The translations under genes were made by a program, and so were the position numbers. A stretch of 64,000 nt of DNA. It comes from Thermus filiformis. GTDB lineage: Bacteria > Deinococcota > Deinococci > Deinococcales > Thermaceae. Below are positions 1 through 9,373 of this stretch, piece by piece. Location: NCBI RefSeq assembly GCF_000771745.2, contig NZ_JPSL02000039.1, positions 248,001 to 312,000 of the forward strand, written 5' to 3'. Position 1 is the stretch's first letter, and each line of letters opens with the position of its first letter. Under the pieces are notes generated by a model. The model made no database searches. It saw only the letters and a list, made by a program, of their open reading frames with translations, and was not told where the DNA came from.

Positions 1-574
1 CCTTGGCCTCGGGAAGATACAGGATTTTCCCGCGCTGCTTAAGCTTCCGTGTCAGGTGAAGATCTTCGCCGAAGGGAACGTCATAGCCTCCCACTTCCAG
101 CGCCACCTGGCGTCGTACTGCGTGGTTGCCGCCGGAGGCGTTGGGGTAACCCAGCTTATCGGCGATGGCCACCAGCAGCCCGTAGCCGTAGCGGGACAGG
201 ATACGGTCGAGCCACGGTCCGTCATAAAAGGCCAAGGGGCCGTAAACCTCCACCACCTCGGGGTCTTGGAAGGCTCGAGCGATGGCGGCGATCCACCCGG
301 GTTGGACGATGCAGTCCGCGTCGGTGTTGGCCACGACTTCGCCGCTTGCGGCCTCCAGGCCGGTTTGCCGGGCGATGTGTAGGCCGGGGATGGGCTGGTC
401 TATGACCTTGACGCCCTCATAGCTTCGGGCGATCTCGGCGGTGCGGTCCTTGCTCCCATTGTTGACCACAATGACCTCGTGGGGCTTGGGCTCCTGTGAA
501 AGGATAGAATCCAGACATGCCCCGATGAACTCCTCTTCGTTTCTTGCTGGAACTACTACGCTTACCGTTATCAT
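1..574 (-). CDS. GT2 family glycosyltransferase (3' end outside window)
   Basis: The reverse strand from the ATG at 574 reads open to the window edge, giving about 191 residues starting MITVSVVVPARNEEEFIGAC. This is the GT-A fold of family 2: a nucleotide-sugar binding N-terminus, the metal-binding NTDADC motif near residue 88, and a GGNHAVRR segment with an acidic GEDLHL acceptor-side motif near residue 170. A GGAGGG ribosome site lies 9 nt before the ATG. It is the last visible gene of a leftward glycosyltransferase series and its GC content is lower than that of most of the window. The family is clear. The sugar and acceptor are not; by context it may add one residue of a glycolipid. The C-terminus is missing only because the window ends. 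Confidence 0.85.
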   Translation of the reverse strand, partial: MITVSVVVPARNEEEFIGACLDSILSQEPKPHEVIVVNNGSKDRTAEIARSYEGVKVIDQPIPGLHIARQTGLEAASGEVVANTDADCIVQPGWIAAIARAFQDPEVVEVYGPLAFYDGPWLDRILSRYGYGLLVAIADKLGYPNASGGNHAVRRQVALEVGGYDVPFGEDLHLTRKLKQRGKILYLPEAK

Positions 575-669
575 CGCTCTAAACCCTCCGCGCTCCCCCG
601 CCACGCCTTGATGGCCAAAGCGCAGGACCAGGTATTCGCCTAAGGCAGTCTATCATTTCTCCTGGTCGG

Positions 670-1869
670 TCAGGCCCTGTTGCGGGGTACGGGTAGCCTG
701 GGGAAGGGGAAGATGAGCCGCTTAGGCTCCACCCGCAGGATCTCGCTCGCCTCCTCGTACACCTCCACCACCCGCTCGGCGATGCGCTCCGCGGAGCGCT
801 CCATGGCCCAGGCGCGGGCGTTTTGGGAGAACTGGAGGCGTTTTCCCTCGTCTTTCAGAAGCCCCAGGGCCCGCTCGGCCAGGACCCGGAAGTCCCTTGG
901 TGGCACGAGGAAGCCCGTCTTCCCGTCCTCCACCCCCTCCAGTGTCCCCTCCGCCCCCACCGCCACCACCGGCACCCCCATGGCCTGCGCCTCCCAGATG
1001 ACCAGGCCCTGGGTCTCCGTCTCCGAGGCGAAGAGGAAGAGCTCGGCCATCCGGTAATACCCCCCGATGGCCCGGTAGGGGATGGGGCCCACCCAGGTGA
1101 GGTGCTCCTCGAGGCCCAGCTCCCGGGCGAGCCCCTTCAGCCGCTCCGCGTCCGGCCCCTCGGGGCCGATGTGCACCAGGTGGGCCTCCACCTCCTTCAG
1201 GATCTCCCGGAAGGCCAGGAGCACCACGTCAAAGCTCTTCTCCGGTCCCAGCCGGCCCACGGTGATGAGCCGCCGCCTGCCCTCGGGCCAGGGGGAGGGG
1301 CTGGGCGGGGAGGCCTCCTCCAAAAGCCGGGTGTCAATCCCGGTGGGGATGACCCGGATGGGCCGCTCTATACCGTAGCTCTCCGCCAGCCGCTTCACCG
1401 GATCGGTGGGGGTGATGACCACCTCCACCCGGTTGTAAAAGGCCTTGGCCAGCCGGGGGATGATGCCCGTGTACCGGTCCAAAAAGGCCAGGCCGGGGAC
1501 GTAGTGGGCGTACTTCTCGTAGTGGGTGTGGAAGGTGGAGACGTGGGGCAGGCCCTCGTTCCGGGCGATCCGCAGGCCCCAGACCCCCAGGGTGAGGGGG
1601 GTGTGGGTGTGGATGAGCTCAAACTCCGTGGGCAGATGGCGGCGGCTGGGGAGGGCCACCTGGTACCCCTCGTAGAAGGGGTAGGGGATGCTGGGCACCC
1701 GGACCACCCCTTCCTCGAGGCTGGGGGCCTCCGGGTGCCGGGGGGCGATCACCCAGGCCTCGTGCCCCATCCGCCTGAGCTCCCGCAGGAGGAGGTAGAC
1801 GCTGGTGGAGACCCCGTTGGGGTCGGGGAGGTATACGTCGGTGAATAGGCCTACGCGGTAAAGGCGCAT
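670..1869 (-). CDS. GT4 glycosyltransferase, diacylglycerol glucosyltransferase-like
   Basis: A 399-residue GT-B enzyme. The N-terminal half carries the DPNGVSTSVYLLLRELRRMG and HTHTPLTLG segments typical of bacterial 1,2-diacylglycerol 3-alpha-glucosyltransferases; the C-terminal half has the donor-site glutamates in ETETQGLVIWEAQ. It probably transfers glucose from UDP-glucose to diacylglycerol at the inner membrane face, the first step of glycolipid synthesis. It has its own promoter: a TATGAT -10 seven nt before the ATG, with TTTAGA 17 bp further up. The transcript would therefore be leaderless and separate from the upstream glf operon. Family assignment is firm; the lipid acceptor is inferred from sequence style and from the glf and Galf-transferase neighbours. 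Other GT4 acceptors are possible. Confidence 0.82.
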   Translation of the reverse strand: MRLYRVGLFTDVYLPDPNGVSTSVYLLLRELRRMGHEAWVIAPRHPEAPSLEEGVVRVPSIPYPFYEGYQVALPSRRHLPTEFELIHTHTPLTLGVWGLRIARNEGLPHVSTFHTHYEKYAHYVPGLAFLDRYTGIIPRLAKAFYNRVEVVITPTDPVKRLAESYGIERPIRVIPTGIDTRLLEEASPPSPSPWPEGRRRLITVGRLGPEKSFDVVLLAFREILKEVEAHLVHIGPEGPDAERLKGLARELGLEEHLTWVGPIPYRAIGGYYRMAELFLFASETETQGLVIWEAQAMGVPVVAVGAEGTLEGVEDGKTGFLVPPRDFRVLAERALGLLKDEGKRLQFSQNARAWAMERSAERIAERVVEVYEEASEILRVEPKRLIFPFPRLPVPRNRA

Positions 1870-1876
1870 TGGTCAA

Positions 1877-1905
1877 ATCATAACTGAGGTCACGTGGGCT
1901 CTAAA
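1877..1905 (-). promoter_or_regulatory. Promoter of the GT4 gene (leaderless)
   Basis: On the minus strand TTTAGA (1905-1900) and TATGAT (1882-1877) are separated by 17 bp. The -10 ends 7 nt before the ATG at 1869, so transcription would begin at or next to the start codon. A CACGTG palindrome sits in the spacer. Confidence 0.6.
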
Positions 1906-1927
1906 TGGGTAAGATGGATGCTCAGAT

Positions 1928-2806
1928 TCATTTCTGAGGGCGGGGTGGCGGTTCGCTAAACCCAGCTTTCAACCCTCTGAGTATGACCGGTAAGCCTCGC
2001 CCACGGGTACCCCATAGATACACTACCAACTCAACCAGGAGGTGCCAGGCCCAAGCCAGGCGCCCCAGCACGCCGTAGGAGTTAGAGCGTAGCAACCAGA
2101 TGCGGTTGCGTACCTCAAAAAAAAAGCGTTCACCCGTGGCTCCAACTGGAGGGTTGGGATGGGCGGTCTTGTGCTGCACCACGCTGTCCAGGATCCAATA
2201 CCCATAGCCTTGGCGCAACAATCGGCCAGAGTACTCAACGTCATCGTTCCACAAGAAGTACTCTTTTAGGGGCAAGCCGAGCTTATTTACGGCTTGAGTT
2301 TGAACCATCATTGAAACGAAAGAGCCGAAGCGCACCGGTAACATAGCATATGCTATCCCTTTTTTTAGTAAGCCTAGGCGCCTCACGTCGGGCCAAGGCA
2401 GATTGAGAGGATGGAAGCGCCCGTCTTTCCAAACGACTCGGCTAAAGAGGACAGTGGGTTCAGGTCCCAGGGTACGCGCCAGTTTTAGGCCTTCCAGTAA
2501 CTTTTGTAGGGCATCTGGGTAAGGGATGGAATCGTCGTCAAGCAACCAGATCCATTCATAATCCAGCTTTCTAGCATAAGCCAACCCTTGGTGGAACCCC
2601 CCTGCACCCCCCTGGTTCTCCGGAAGACGCAGGACCTCCACCTGGGGGAACTCCTCTCGGAGCATCTCCGGGGTGCCGTCCGTGGAGGCGTTGTCCACCA
2701 CCAGCACGTGGTCCGGAGGCCGGGTCTGGGAAAGAACCGCGCTCAAGCACTCCCTGAGAAGCTCCTTCCGGTTGTAGGTCACGATCACCGCACACACTCT
2801 ATCCAT
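1928..2806 (-). CDS. GT2 glycosyltransferase, galactofuranosyltransferase-like
   Basis: About 292 residues from the ATG at 2806 (MDRVCAVIV); an upstream ATG at 2821 in the same frame would add five residues. The NQGGAGGFHQG segment near residue 73 and the LLDDDSIP metal site near residue 93 are characteristic of GlfT-type rhamnosyl/galactofuranosyl transferases, and NDDVEYSGRL supplies the likely catalytic acid. It lies directly downstream of UDP-galactopyranose mutase, overlapping it by 8 nt, so it probably uses the UDP-Galf that enzyme makes. The 3' two thirds are distinctly AT-richer than the neighbours, including A9 and T7 runs near 2116 and 2360, which suggests acquisition by transfer. 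Linkage and acceptor are unknown. Confidence 0.82.
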   Translation of the reverse strand: MDRVCAVIVTYNRKELLRECLSAVLSQTRPPDHVLVVDNASTDGTPEMLREEFPQVEVLRLPENQGGAGGFHQGLAYARKLDYEWIWLLDDDSIPYPDALQKLLEGLKLARTLGPEPTVLFSRVVWKDGRFHPLNLPWPDVRRLGLLKKGIAYAMLPVRFGSFVSMMVQTQAVNKLGLPLKEYFLWNDDVEYSGRLLRQGYGYWILDSVVQHKTAHPNPPVGATGERFFFEVRNRIWLLRSNSYGVLGRLAWAWHLLVELVVYLWGTRGRGLPVILRGLKAGFSEPPPRPQK

Positions 2807-3920
2807 GGGCAATCTCCTCAAAAAGCTTCAAGGCCCGGGCCACCGCCTGGTCCATGTTGTAGTAGCGGTAGTCCCCAAGCCGCCCCGCGAAGTAAACCGT
2901 CTTGAGCTTTTCCGCCTCCTTCAGGTACAGCCGGTACCGGTCCTCGTTCTCCTCCTTGGGCACCGGGTAGTAGGGCTCGTTCCTCCCCGGCTCGTAAGCC
3001 TCCGGGTACTCGTAGGCAAGGACGGTGTGGGGCAGGTGGTCCTGCCCCGTCAGGTGCTTGAACTCCGTGACCCGGGTGTAGGGGTGCTCGTTCGGGTAGT
3101 TGACCGTCCCCACCTCCTGGGCCCAAGGAACGGGCCGGTGCTCCATCCGGAAGCGCAGGGAGCGGTAGGGCAGGGGCCCATGCAGGTAGCCGAAGAACTC
3201 GTCTATGGGCCCAGTGAAGACCAGACGATCAAAGCGCACCTCCCCCTCCACCTCCTTCCAGTCCGTCTGGAGGAGGAGGCGGATGTTGGGGTGGGCGAGC
3301 ATCCTGCGGAATAGGGCCGTGTACCCCTCCCGGGGCATGGCCTGGTAGGCGTCCTGGAAGTAGCGCTCGTCGTAGCTCACCAGCACCGGAACCCGCCCCG
3401 TCACGGTAGGGGAAAGCTCCTCGGGGCGCATCCCCCACTGCTTCAGGGTGTACCCCTCAAACACGTTCCGGTAAACGTAGTCCGCCAGGAAGCGCAGGTC
3501 GGGGTCCTCCTCCTCCCGGAGCCGGAGGATGGGCACCCTGGTTCCGTAGCCGAAGCGGGCGATGAGCTTTTCCTCCAGCCGGTCGGCAAGCCTCGGGGAG
3601 AAGAGGGCCCTGAGGCTCGCCAAGCTGAAGGGCAAGGGGACCTCCTTTCCCTCCACCACCGCCCGCACCCGGTGGTAGTAGGGCCGCCATTCGGTGAAGC
3701 GGGAGAGGTAGTCCCAGACCTTCTTGCTGTTGGTGTGGAAGATGTGGGGGCCGTAGCGGTGCACCAGCACCCCTTGGGGATCGTACTCGTCGTAGGCGTT
3801 CCCCCCGATGTGGGGCCTCCGGTCCACCACCAGCACCTTCTTGTCTAGCTCGCTGGCCAGGCGCTCCGCCAGCGTGGCCCCTGTGAAGCCAGCCCCTACG
3901 ATCACGTAGTCTACCCGCAT
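2799..3920 (-). CDS. glf: UDP-galactopyranose mutase
   Basis: This flavoenzyme interconverts UDP-galactopyranose and UDP-galactofuranose in the cytoplasm. The 373-residue protein begins MRVDYVIVGAGFTGATLAE, an N-terminal Rossmann FAD motif (GAGFTG, residues 9-14), followed by HIGGNAYDEYD and HRYGPHIFHT, both strongly conserved in the family. Its length matches bacterial Glf (about 370-390). The start at 3920 is chosen because the Rossmann fold must begin here; the long upstream extension in the same frame is non-protein-like and lies over the preceding gene. The start overlaps the upstream GT4 gene by 10 nt, so the two are translationally coupled. It supplies donor for the adjacent Galf-type transferase. 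Confidence 0.96.
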   Translation of the reverse strand: MRVDYVIVGAGFTGATLAERLASELDKKVLVVDRRPHIGGNAYDEYDPQGVLVHRYGPHIFHTNSKKVWDYLSRFTEWRPYYHRVRAVVEGKEVPLPFSLASLRALFSPRLADRLEEKLIARFGYGTRVPILRLREEEDPDLRFLADYVYRNVFEGYTLKQWGMRPEELSPTVTGRVPVLVSYDERYFQDAYQAMPREGYTALFRRMLAHPNIRLLLQTDWKEVEGEVRFDRLVFTGPIDEFFGYLHGPLPYRSLRFRMEHRPVPWAQEVGTVNYPNEHPYTRVTEFKHLTGQDHLPHTVLAYEYPEAYEPGRNEPYYPVPKEENEDRYRLYLKEAEKLKTVYFAGRLGDYRYYNMDQAVARALKLFEEIAHG

Positions 3921-4972
3921 CCTTCCTCCTGGATATTCTGCAAGATATTGGCCAACCTCCGGGCACTCTGGTCCAAGGTGTGCGTCCTTTCCACAAAGAC
4001 CCTTCCCCGAAGGCCCATCTCCGGTTTGACTTGCTGGAGTGCTTGCGCCAGAGAAGAAGGACGGGGAGGAACCAACCTCCCCATCTCCCCGTCCTGGATT
4101 AGCTCCGCCTGGGCGGGGATGGGGGTGGTGACCACGGGCAGCCCCGAGGCCATGGCCTCGAGGGTGGCCAGGGACTGGTTCTCCCCCAGGGTGGGTAGGA
4201 GCATGACGTCGGCGGCCCGGTAGAGCTCGGGCATCTCCTCCCGGCGGCCCAGGAAGCGGACGTTCCGGAGCCCGAGGAGCCGGGCCGTCTTCTGCCACAC
4301 CCCCATGAGCTCCCCTGTGCCCACCAGGAGGAAGAGGGCCTCGGGAAGGAGGCGGGCGGTGAGGAGGACGGCCAAGTGGTTCTTCTCAGGGCTCATCCGG
4401 GCGGGGACGAGGGCGGTGAACCGGCCTGGCTCCAGGCCGTACCGGTCCCTTAGGGCCTCCTTCTCCCCCGGAAGGGCCGGGCGGAAGCGCTCCACGTCCA
4501 CCCCGTTGGGGACGCTGTAGACCCGGGGCACCCCGTGGACCTCCTGGAGCCAGCGGGCCGCCCAGCGGGAGACGGTGATCACCGCCCGGGCCCTCCTCAG
4601 GTTGGGCGCCTGGAGAAGGCGGTAGCCCAGCCGGTAAAGGTACCGTCCCCCCAAGGGGTAGAAGATCTCCACTTGATCGTGCACCAAGGCGACGAGGCCG
4701 GGAAAGCGCCGGTGGAAGACCTGGAAGCTTTGGGGGTACCAGGCGGAGGCCACCACCAGGTCAAACCCTTCCGGCAGGGCCTCGAGGCGGTCGTAGGCGT
4801 GGACGGGCACCCCCTGTTGCTCCAGGCTCTTCCGCACGGAAAGGTTCCCGGGTGCCTCGGGGAGGGCGGCCTCCGGGTGGAGGCCCAGGGCTTTGAGGCG
4901 GGGGAGCATCTCCTTCAGGTAGACCTCACTCCCCCCCACGGTCCGGGCGTCGCTCAGAAAAAGCACCCTCAC
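3911..4972 (-). CDS. GT4 family glycosyltransferase
   Basis: A 353-residue GT-B glycosyltransferase. Visible features are the N-terminal DARTVGGSEVYLKEML loop, the linker PNGVDVERFRP, the donor-domain PARMSPEKNH and the C-terminal GENQSLATLEAMASGLPVV with the two glutamates of the GT4 signature. It overlaps the pcp stop codon by 4 nt and the glf start by 10 nt, so the order is pcp-GT4-glf-GT2 in one transcript. In that setting it may add the hexose that precedes the terminal Galf. Family is certain; substrate is inference. Confidence 0.87.
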   Translation of the reverse strand: MRVLFLSDARTVGGSEVYLKEMLPRLKALGLHPEAALPEAPGNLSVRKSLEQQGVPVHAYDRLEALPEGFDLVVASAWYPQSFQVFHRRFPGLVALVHDQVEIFYPLGGRYLYRLGYRLLQAPNLRRARAVITVSRWAARWLQEVHGVPRVYSVPNGVDVERFRPALPGEKEALRDRYGLEPGRFTALVPARMSPEKNHLAVLLTARLLPEALFLLVGTGELMGVWQKTARLLGLRNVRFLGRREEMPELYRAADVMLLPTLGENQSLATLEAMASGLPVVTTPIPAQAELIQDGEMGRLVPPRPSSLAQALQQVKPEMGLRGRVFVERTHTLDQSARRLANILQNIQEEGCG

Positions 4973-5526
4973 AGCATCTCCAGAAGCACCCGTACGGCCC
5001 GCACCTGCTCGGCCAGGGGCACGTAGGCCCCTCCCTTTTCTAGGGCCAGGGTCTCGTCCGGGGGGAGATGGACGAAGGCCACGGGGACCTCCGGGGGAAG
5101 GTGGTAGAGGGAGAGGTAGAAGACCTGGTTGCAGAGGTAGCTTCCCGCCGAGAGGCTGATCCGGGCGGGAATCCCCGCCTGGCGTAGGCGGGCCAGGGCC
5201 TCCTTGAGGGGGAAGCGGGCGGCCAGGGCCAGAGGCCCCCCTTCCACCACCGGCCTTTCCTCCACCTTCCGGCCCCGGTTGTCGGGCTTCTCAAAGTCCA
5301 AAAGGTTCAGGGCCACCCGCTCGAGGCTCACCACCGGCCGGCCCTCGGCCAGGCCCAGGTGGAGGACGGCCCGGGGCCCCTCCGCCCAGAGCCGGGCCAG
5401 GGCCCGGGGGGCCTCCTCCGCGTCCACGGGCAAAAGGGCGGTCCTCACCCCTTCCAGGTGCTTTAGGACCGCTTCCGAGGGGTTGTGCCTCAGCCCCCCG
5501 AAGGCTTCAAATCCGGTCACCAGCAC
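4969..5526 (-). CDS. pcp: Pyrrolidone-carboxylate (pyroglutamyl) peptidase
   Basis: Cysteine peptidase of family C15 that removes N-terminal pyroglutamate in the cytoplasm. The GTG at 5526 gives 185 residues starting VLVTGFEAFGG, the usual family N-terminus. The catalytic triad is visible: Glu within RVALNLLDFEKPDN, Cys within SLSAGSYLCNQVFY and His within FVHLPP. A longer open frame extends upstream into the divergent degV gene and is not protein-like. A TATAAT box ends 6 nt before the GTG, so the mRNA is probably leaderless. The stop overlaps the next start (ATGA), making this the first gene of the pcp-GT4-glf-GT2 operon, an odd partner for sugar-transfer genes. Confidence 0.93.
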   Translation of the reverse strand: MLVTGFEAFGGLRHNPSEAVLKHLEGVRTALLPVDAEEAPRALARLWAEGPRAVLHLGLAEGRPVVSLERVALNLLDFEKPDNRGRKVEERPVVEGGPLALAARFPLKEALARLRQAGIPARISLSAGSYLCNQVFYLSLYHLPPEVPVAFVHLPPDETLALEKGGAYVPLAEQVRAVRVLLEML

Positions 5527-5565
5527 GCCCTGATTATAGCGGGGAAATCTTAGACTCGGTAAAAT
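5527..5565. promoter_or_regulatory. Divergent pcp/degV promoter region
   Basis: The 37-bp gap holds a minus-strand TATAAT (5538-5533) 6 nt before the pcp GTG. On the plus strand TAGACT (5551-5556) lies 7 nt before the ATG at 5564, and TAAAAT (5560-5565) lies 7 nt before a second in-frame ATG at 5573. Neither degV start has a Shine-Dalgarno sequence, so leaderless initiation is likely on both sides. Confidence 0.55.
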
Positions 5566-6409
5566 GAAGGTCATGGAGCTGGGTCTCGTCACGGACACCG
5601 CCAGCGACCTCTCCCCCCAGGTGGCGCAGGAGATGGCCATCGGCCTCGTCCCCATCTACGTGAAGTTTGCCGGAGCGCGGTACAAGGACTGGCAGGAGCT
5701 GTCCCCCGATGCCCTCTACCAGGCCATGCGGCAAGGGGCGGAGCCGGTGACCGAGCCGCCCTCGGTGGAGGACTTCCTCGAGGTCTACGAGCGCCATCTC
5801 CAGGTTTACGACCGCCTGCTTTCCATCCACGTTTCCGGGGAGCTCTCCAAGACGGTGGAGCGGGCCCAGGAGGCGGCCCAGCGCCTGGCCCCGAACCGCA
5901 TCCGGGTCCTGGACTCCCGCATGGTCTCCGCCGGGCTCGGGGCGATGGTCCTCCGGGCGGCGGAGATGCTTAAGGAGGGGCGGGAGGAGACGGAGATCGT
6001 GCTGGAGATGGACCGCCTGAGCCGCTCCAGCCTCTACTTCAGCGTGGCCGACCTCTCCCACCTGGCCCGCAACGGCCGCCTGCCCCGCTTCGGCGAGGTG
6101 GTGGGGAACCTCCTGGGCCTGAGGCCCCTTCTGCGCATTGAGAAGGGGCACATCCGCCTGCTGAGGGTGGTGCGGGAGGGGGGCGTGCCCGAGGCGCTGG
6201 CGGGGCTTGTGGCCCGGGAGTTCGGGCGGAGGAGCGTCCGGGTGAGCATCGCCCACTCTGACGCCACGCCGGAGTGGGTGAACGGCCTGAAGGCCGCCTT
6301 GGAGCGGGAGGTGCGCCTGGAGCGGGGCCGGGTGACCCGCTCCGGGGCCACCATCACCGCCAACGTGGGCCTGGGGGCTTTGGCCGTCCACGCCTACGCG
6401 CTAGAATAG
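5564..6409 (+). CDS. DegV family fatty-acid-binding protein
   Basis: 281 residues; DegV/FakB proteins bind a fatty acid between two domains and, in firmicutes, present it to the FakA kinase. The hallmarks are the N-terminal LVTDTASDL (the TDSxSDL loop), [11 protein letters not shown] near residue 90 (fatty-acid carboxylate binding), [10 protein letters not shown] and the C-terminal [10 protein letters not shown]. The ATG at 5573 is an alternative start four residues in. It is followed after 7 nt by mfd and lies upstream of a beta-oxidation operon, which agrees with a lipid role. No FakA-like kinase is present in this window, so the partner is unknown. Confidence 0.9.
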   Translation: MKVMELGLVTDTASDLSPQVAQEMAIGLVPIYVKFAGARYKDWQELSPDALYQAMRQGAEPVTEPPSVEDFLEVYERHLQVYDRLLSIHVSGELSKTVERAQEAAQRLAPNRIRVLDSRMVSAGLGAMVLRAAEMLKEGREETEIVLEMDRLSRSSLYFSVADLSHLARNGRLPRFGEVVGNLLGLRPLLRIEKGHIRLLRVVREGGVPEALAGLVAREFGRRSVRVSIAHSDATPEWVNGLKAALEREVRLERGRVTRSGATITANVGLGALAVHAYALE

Positions 6410-6416
6410 AGCCTTA

Positions 6417-9353
6417 GTGGCGGCGCTTGCGAAGACCCTCTACGGCCACCGGGTGGAGCTTCCCCAGGTGGCCCGCGCGCTTCTTTTCAGCCGGGAGGAC
6501 TCCCCGGCCCTCCTCCTCACCCCGGAGGACCGGCTTGGGCTTTGGGACCTTTCCGCTTTTGGGAAGGGGGCGTACCTGAACCCCGGCCTCGAGGCCCTGG
6601 GGGAGCGGGCCCTCTTCGTCCTCTCCTACGAGGAGGCCCTGAGCCCCTTTCCCGAGGACCCCGAGGCCTGGCGGCTCGTCCTGGAAGTGGGCCGGCCTTA
6701 CCCCAGGGAGGCCCTCCTGGAGCGGCTTTTGAAGCTGGGCTACGCCCGGGACGAGGACTTCGCGGTCCTGGGCGAGGTCTTGGAGTTTGTCGGCCTCGAG
6801 CTCCGGTTGGAGTTCTTTGGGGAGGAGCTGGAGCGCATCCGCCACCGGGGTAAGGAGGTGCGGCGGCACGTCCTCCTGCCCAAGGTGGGCAAGAAGGAGG
6901 CCTGGACCTCCCGGAAGCTCCTCCACTTCCCGGGGCCCGTCTACCTGGACCTGCCCGCCCTCCCCCCCCGGGAGGTCTGGCCCCTTCTGGAGGGCCGGGA
7001 GGTGGTGGCCTTCGGGGCCGGGGTGGACCTGCCCCCTTACCCCTTTCCCGCCCAGGCCCTGCCCCCCTTCCGGGGGCGGCTCTCCGAGGCCGAGGCCTTC
7101 ATCCGCAAGGCCCTGGAGGAGGGGAAGAGGGTCTACCTCTTCGTCCGCCACCCCCGGAGCCTGGACTACTTCCGCCGCCGCTTCGCCGACCTCCCCCTCT
7201 CCCTGGGGGGCTACCCCGGTCCCCGGGGGGCGCTGACCCTCCTTCTGGGCTCCTTTGAAGGGGGGGTGGTCCTGGGGGAGGAGGTCCTCCTCACCGAGGC
7301 CCACCTCTACAGCTTCTCGGGGGTGCGGGCCCGGCTCAGGCGGGGCCAGGGGGTGGAGGACGTGGGGGCCCTCCGCCCCGGGGACTTCCTCATCCACCCC
7401 GACCACGGGGTGGGCCAGTACCTGGGGCTGGAGGCGCGGGAGGTCCTGGGGGTGAAGCGGGACTACCTGGTCCTCCGCTACCGGGGCGAGGGGCGGCTCT
7501 ACCTCCCCGTGGAGGACCTGGCCCTCCTCAAGCGCCACCCCGGGACCACGGACGATCCCCCGGAGCTTTCCAGCTTGGGGAAGAACGAGTGGCAAAGGGC
7601 CAAGGAGAAGGCGAGGAAGGCGGCCGAGGAGCTGGCGGGGAGGCTCCTCGTCCTCTACGCCAAGCGCAAGGCCGCGCCGGGCCGCGCCTTCCCCCCTCTG
7701 CCCGACTGGGACCCCCTGGTGGAGAAGGGCTTCCCCTACACCCTCACCCCCGACCAGGAGCGGGCCCTGGAGGAGGTGATGCGGGACCTGGAGGCCCCCC
7801 ACCCCATGGACCGGCTCGTCTCCGGGGACGTGGGCTTCGGGAAGACCGAGGTGGCCCTGAGGGCCGCCCACCGGGTGGTGGGGCACGGGGCCCAGGTGGC
7901 CCTCCTGGTCCCCACCACCCTTTTGGCCGAGCAGCACGGCAAGACCTTCCGGGAGCGCTTCCGGGACCTGCCGGTGCGGGTGGGGGTCCTGTCCCGCTTC
8001 ACCCCGGAGAAGGAGGAGCGGGCGCTTCTGGAGGCCCTCAGGACCGGGGCTTTGGACATCGTCATCGGCACCCACCGCCTCCTCCAGCCGGACGTGGTCT
8101 TCAAGGACTTGGGCCTCCTCATCGTGGACGAGGAGCACCGGTTCGGGGTGGCCCAGAAGGAGCGGATCCGGGAGCTCAAGGAGGGGGTGGACACCCTCTA
8201 CCTCTCCGCCACCCCCATCCCCCGGACCCTGTACAGCGCCCTGGTGGGCCTGAAGGACCTGTCCAGCATCCAGACCCCTCCCCCGGGGCGGAAGCCCATC
8301 CAGACCTTCCTGGCCCCCTTTGACCCCCTGGTGGTGCGGGAGGCGATCCTGGACGAGCTGGAGCGGGGAGGGAAGGTCTTCTACATCCACGACCGGGTGG
8401 CCTCCATAGAGGCCAGGCGGCGCTACCTCGAGCGCCTCGTCCCCGAGGCCCGCTTCGGGGTGGTGCACGGCCAGATGCCCGAGGCCCTGGTGGAGGAGAC
8501 CATGCTCGCCTTCCAGGAGGGGGCCTTTGACGTCCTGGTGGGGACGACCATCCTGGAGTCGGGCCTGGACATCCCCGAGGCCAACACCATCCTGATTGAG
8601 CGGGCGGACCGGCTGGGCCTGGCCACCCTCTACCAGCTCCGGGGCCGGGTGGGCCGGCGGGACCGGGAGGCCTACGCCTACCTCTTCCACCCGCCCCGCC
8701 TCACCGAGGCGGCGGAGAAGCGGCTCATGGCCATCGCCGACCTCTCCGACCTGGGGAGCGGCCACCTCCTGGCGGAGAAGGACATGGAGATCCGGGGGAT
8801 CGGCAACCTCCTGGGGCCGGAGCAGCACGGCCACGTCCGGGCGGTGAGCCTCGAGGTCTACACGGAGCTCCTGGAGGAGGCCATACGGAGGCTCAAGGGG
8901 GAGGAGGTGCCCAAGAAGCCCCGGGTGGTGGTGGACCTGGCCGTCTCCGCCCGCATCCCCGAGACCTACGTGCCGAGCCTGGAGAAGCGGAGCCTCTGGT
9001 ACGGCCGCATCTCCGAGGCGAAAAGCCTGGCCGAGCTCAGCCGCCTCGAGCGCCGCCTGAGGTCCGAGTACGGCCCCCTGCCCGAGGAGGCCAAGCGCTT
9101 CTTCGCCCTGGAGAGGCTCAAGCGCCTGGCCCAGGCCAAGGGGGTCCTGTCCATCACCGAGGAGCTTTTGTACATCCAGGTGGTCTTCGCCTACTGGCCC
9201 TTGGACTACGACGCCCGGGCCCTCAAGGCCTTCCCCCACCGCCTCGAGCTCACCCAGTACCCCCCGGGCCTCCGCCTGGTGAAGAAGGGTCTTTCCCCGG
9301 ACCGCTACGCTGAGGTCCTGGCCGACCTCCTCTACCTCTTCGCCGACCGGTAG
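6417..9353 (+). CDS. mfd: Transcription-repair coupling factor Mfd
   Basis: ATP-dependent DNA translocase that displaces stalled RNA polymerase and recruits UvrA. It has 978 residues from a GTG start, shorter than the E. coli protein (about 1150). Order of domains: a UvrB-like N-terminal module (about 1-300); the RNA polymerase interaction domain with the [18 protein letters not shown] segment (about 320-370); a RecG-like motor with Walker [10 protein letters not shown] (about 468), DEEH (about 568), SATPIPRTL, and the helicase C-terminal [14 protein letters not shown]; then the TRCF C-terminal domain. The shortness falls mainly in the N-terminal module. It is probably co-transcribed with degV. 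Confidence 0.97.
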   Translation: MAALAKTLYGHRVELPQVARALLFSREDSPALLLTPEDRLGLWDLSAFGKGAYLNPGLEALGERALFVLSYEEALSPFPEDPEAWRLVLEVGRPYPREALLERLLKLGYARDEDFAVLGEVLEFVGLELRLEFFGEELERIRHRGKEVRRHVLLPKVGKKEAWTSRKLLHFPGPVYLDLPALPPREVWPLLEGREVVAFGAGVDLPPYPFPAQALPPFRGRLSEAEAFIRKALEEGKRVYLFVRHPRSLDYFRRRFADLPLSLGGYPGPRGALTLLLGSFEGGVVLGEEVLLTEAHLYSFSGVRARLRRGQGVEDVGALRPGDFLIHPDHGVGQYLGLEAREVLGVKRDYLVLRYRGEGRLYLPVEDLALLKRHPGTTDDPPELSSLGKNEWQRAKEKARKAAEELAGRLLVLYAKRKAAPGRAFPPLPDWDPLVEKGFPYTLTPDQERALEEVMRDLEAPHPMDRLVSGDVGFGKTEVALRAAHRVVGHGAQVALLVPTTLLAEQHGKTFRERFRDLPVRVGVLSRFTPEKEERALLEALRTGALDIVIGTHRLLQPDVVFKDLGLLIVDEEHRFGVAQKERIRELKEGVDTLYLSATPIPRTLYSALVGLKDLSSIQTPPPGRKPIQTFLAPFDPLVVREAILDELERGGKVFYIHDRVASIEARRRYLERLVPEARFGVVHGQMPEALVEETMLAFQEGAFDVLVGTTILESGLDIPEANTILIERADRLGLATLYQLRGRVGRRDREAYAYLFHPPRLTEAAEKRLMAIADLSDLGSGHLLAEKDMEIRGIGNLLGPEQHGHVRAVSLEVYTELLEEAIRRLKGEEVPKKPRVVVDLAVSARIPETYVPSLEKRSLWYGRISEAKSLAELSRLERRLRSEYGPLPEEAKRFFALERLKRLAQAKGVLSITEELLYIQVVFAYWPLDYDARALKAFPHRLELTQYPPGLRLVKKGLSPDRYAEVLADLLYLFADR

Positions 9354-9373
9354 GGGTCCTCCCGGGGACTCCT

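Noticed and set aside
2343-2356. 14-bp perfect palindrome ATAGCATATGCTAT
   Set aside because: It lies within the GT2 coding region and no function is suggested; likely chance in an AT-rich patch.
2799-4298. A 499-codon reading of glf with an N-terminal extension
   Set aside because: The extra 126 residues lie over the GT4 gene and look like shadow sequence; the FAD motif begins at the ATG at 3920.
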